NCBI GenBank assembly: GCA_008692225.1
Contig: VICG01000002.1
Coordinates: forward strand, 1,008,001-1,072,000
Origin: Monilinia fructicola
Taxonomy: Eukaryota > Ascomycota > Leotiomycetes > Helotiales > Sclerotiniaceae
Reading direction: 5' to 3'
Length of the DNA: 64,000 bases
Position numbers and translations under genes: made by a program. Positions 60,858-64,000 of the stretch are shown one piece after another. Every line of letters starts with the position of its first letter. The stretch's first letter is position 1. The notes beneath the pieces are model-generated. The model saw nothing but the letters and a program-made list of their open reading frames with translations. It searched no databases and was not told the origin of the DNA.

Positions 60858-63800
60858 TTTGAGAAACAATGCTAAGAATAATAATTTTCAAAGGTCTGCT
60901 GACGGGTATATTGCGTTCTATAGGGGTTTTTGATCGTGAGAGGCCGTTGCTAAAGAGCGTGAGAGCGATATACTGCTCAGTTGATGGAGGGACAAAGGAG
61001 TGTATCGAATTGAATGAATGAGAGAACGGCGACTTTCTTGAATGCGATGAAGAAAAGAAGGAGGGAATACGAGGGAGTGGAAGGGTTATTATTTAATAAT
61101 CAAAAGTCATCTTAAATTGGGATGATCGTTTTCTGGGGGTGCCGATGGGAGCTTCTTTGGCAGTGGGCACCTGTCCACGATCAAGGTCAGCCGAGCCATT
61201 GGATGAAGCCCTGGAACATTCAGATTTTACTTCAAGCCATGAGGTGCAGGGGGTTTCGATTGAGATGAACCCAAGCAGCGCCGGGGGATTATAGTGGCCC
61301 ACTGAAAACGCGTTCCTGAGAGACTACTCCGAGAAAAAGGGGAAAACGATCAATAATTGGTTGGGGTTAGTAGGAGTTTCCACTTCTTTTTCTTTCGAGT
61401 ACGCTATCACAGGGGTAGATGCCACGGCATCCATCCATTCATCTAATGAGGAGGGAGTAATATAGTGTAGTGTAGTGTAGTTTCCGTAATGTAGTAGTGT
61501 ACTGTGCTGTACTGTGCTGTATTGTATTGTACTGTACTGTTTTGTAATATACTGGCGTACTCTCTCTCCCCCCTCTCCCTCTCTCACAATTCTCTCACAG
61601 ACCAACAATAATCAAAGTGTCAAGCACGGTAAATAGGAGGTCTGTCCTAATGCCATCCAATCACGCACCACTTGAAAGATACCTTGCGGTACACTGGTTC
61701 ACACCACAACCAGCCGGCTTCGTTTCATCTACTCACCTAGCTGATTGGAGCCACGCAAATTAAAGAAAAGAGAGACCTTCTCTTTCGAGCAAATTGAATG
61801 AGCCATTTACAGCAGCCAAGTCGTTTCCACTTTCGATAGCAGCCACAACATAATTTCTGGGGGGGAGGGGGGTTCTCGGTTTTGGTTTTTTTCTTTTTCT
61901 TTTTCTTTGCTTATCCTCGCTACCGCACTGTCTTTCTTCTCCACTCTCGCGCAGCCAGTCAATCAATCGACAGTCACGAAAGTCCGTCAGTCAGTCAGTA
62001 GCATCGGTCGGTAACGCTTCCACCAGTGCCACCGATTCTCAGATAGGGCCACACTGCCAGTCTGCCACCGATTTGATGGAACGGACGCAAAAGGCCCATC
62101 CATGGACCTGCACCCGCGCAGCTCCCAAGCTCTAACCCGATTGACGAGCAGCACCTCCCTCGATCCTCGTTCGAATTTCGAATCCCCGTTTCTGCCAGCC
62201 GCTCCGGTGGAAGATGCGGTACGGTGCCAGCCTACAGTACCAGGACGTGATGGGATGGGATGGGATGCTCACTCACAGTTCCAGACTCGTTGCCCTTCCG
62301 GTCTTGTGTGGACCAAGGTTTTTTTTCCAAGGGTCCCTTTCAAGCATTAACCCATCTTGAGATATGGCGCTGCTTGGTTTATCGGCAGCATTGCTAGCAC
62401 CATGAGGTAATGTGTCAAAGTAATGTAATGTAATGTAAGTAATGTAAGTAACGTAATGAATAACTATGCATATGGGAAATTGGTCGTAAATTCTTCCTTC
62501 ATCCATTCATTCGTGATTCGTGATTCGTTATGTGCAATTACTCATTCGTCTGCCCTACAGTCTCGTGTTCCTTGATGCCATCACGCTATCATGCTATACG
62601 GAGGACTTATGCAGAGGAGATTTTGGTGTTGCGCCAGCATGTCATCGGGTTCTAGTTCTGCACGCACGACGTTCAGAGTTCGTCGTGCAAGTCAGGACCG
62701 TCGGTCTCTCGCGCTGCTGAAGGAAGAGGAAGGTTTGAAGGAAATGAATCAGAGGAACCCCCAAAGGCAAAAATAAATAAATGGTCATGATCAAGATACA
62801 CACGCTGGGTGGATGGTTTCCTGATAAGACTTCTTTCTGCACGCTTGCTTCTTTTGTCCACATGGAAGATTTATCTTGATTGTGTTGCATGTACTCGAGT
62901 ACACTGCGAAAAAAAGAGAGAGAAAGAGATTTGAAAATAGATTAATAATTGTAGTTCGGATTTCTATATCTGGTATAATGTGCGTCGGTTTACGTTATTA
63001 TCATTATCAATATATATAATATATAATATATAATATATATATATATATAAGGTTACATATATACATACAGACCTATCTAAAATATAATACAATACAGCCT
63101 ACACATAAACAACATCGAATAGAAGTTGGAAGTTCTACCTTCTATTTTAATTAGTATTATCATCTAAAGGGGTTGTAAAAGTCATTTTTCATTCATCCCC
63201 TTTTTTGTCGATTGGCGACCAACATTTCCGAAAGATAACGGACGGATTAGATTAATGGGTGATTAACAGCTAATTAGCTAACTAGCTAGCTAATACAACC
63301 CTCTTCAAATATAATATCAAATACTTGTAAAGAAAGAGAGAGCATTATTAATACTGTATGTATATACCTTTAGCTATTTAAACAACGCCAATACTTTCGT
63401 ATTCATAACACAGCCTTGGAAGAATTACAGCACAAAGTAAAATAATCGCTAGTTATTTTATTACCTCGGTATAATTAGCGTTTATCTATTTGTTTATACA
63501 AATACTCAAACAATATAATGAATAAATATTATAACGATCATTACTGTATTTATAGCAAAGCAAATAAGCAAGCAAATAAACAAAATACAAAATTGATACT
63601 CTATACATTTATGGATTACTTGAGTATATCTATTCTATATCAATCGCTTAATTCGCTTTTTTGCATTTAGCTCTCTCTCTCTCTCATATACATCCATGGA
63701 TACACACAAACACTAAAAACGCTTGCCTAATTGATTAATTAATCAATTGAATATTAACAACTAATTACGATTCTACTGTACCATTACAATACTATCAACC

Positions 63801-64000
63801 AATTAGTTCCACCAAGAAATCAATATCAAGAGATCGAGAGAGATCTCTACCATCCATTATTGATTTTGGCGCTCCGGTCCAATTCCTCTGGTGAATATGA
63901 ATATCCCTATTTATCCTCCTAGTCCTCTGCATTTGCATGGTTGTAGTATTTTTAATATGAGGATCTCCTATTTCGAGACTTTTGGGGAGGGAAGCCGGGT
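60858..64000. other. Intergenic to window edge; no supported gene
   Basis: The first kilobase is the promoter region of the Asp f 4-like gene. GTAGT/CTGTA-type runs lie at 61468-61550, a T/C tract at 61885-61905 and an AT dinucleotide run at 63009-63048. From 63 kb composition is AT-rich, with GCTA/TTAG repeats near 63268-63292. Frames are all short and without motifs. Confidence 0.55.
63009..63048. repeat. (AT)n/ATATAATAT run
   Basis: About 40 bp of alternating A/T, read directly. Confidence 0.85.

Overview
This is eukaryotic, filamentous-ascomycete DNA. Genes lie on both strands and are well spaced. They are split by short GT-AG introns (about 50-180 nt), intergenic DNA is rich in microsatellites, and the protein set is typical of Pezizomycotina: a SidL/SidF-type siderophore acyltransferase, a 2EXR protein, the TOS1 wall protein, an Asp f 4-like secreted protein and an NmrA-like protein. 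The overall style (AT-rich gene-poor blocks, Tc1/mariner debris) suits Leotiomycetes such as the Sclerotiniaceae, but that placement is inference.

Layout. 1-119: end of a NIF3-like gene. 1.5-3.05 kb: YOS9 (ER lectin, minus strand). 3.05-7.9 kb: a long divergent intergenic region full of pyrimidine repeats. 7.9-10.0 kb: a C2H2 transcription factor (plus). 10-15.3 kb: low-complexity DNA and an unresolved minus-strand coding or decayed block. 15.7-16.0 kb: a small unidentified ORF. 16.3-16.8 kb: a tandem array of ~137-bp units. 16.8-30 kb: a gene-poor, AT-rich block with a decayed gene (about 22.2-22.9 kb), two very AT-rich islands, a Tc1/mariner relic with intact terminal inverted repeats, and one intact four-exon orphan gene (24.7-25.7 kb). 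30.1-53.7 kb: a conventional gene-rich arm with SidL-like, 2EXR, MCU (mitochondrial calcium uniporter), TAF9, HIS4 (histidine biosynthesis), a proline-rich single-TM protein, a large multi-TM protein, an NmrA-like protein and PEX13. 55.5-60.9 kb: two minus-strand wall or secreted proteins (TOS1 and Asp f 4-like). 60.9-64 kb: no gene recognised.

Two patterns stand out. First, in 42-53 kb three otherwise healthy genes (HIS4, the proline-rich TM gene, PEX13) need a one-base frame correction, at or beside homopolymer runs in all three, and a fourth (the multi-TM gene) has an unexplained one-base phase conflict. Consensus errors are the simplest explanation, but strain-specific lesions are not excluded. 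Second, the 16-30 kb block behaves as a transposon-rich compartment between two gene-rich arms. There is no gene cluster in the metabolic sense; the recognisable genes are mostly housekeeping genes. I saw no rRNA, tRNA or CRISPR feature. All exon boundaries were inferred by eye from reading frames and splice signals.
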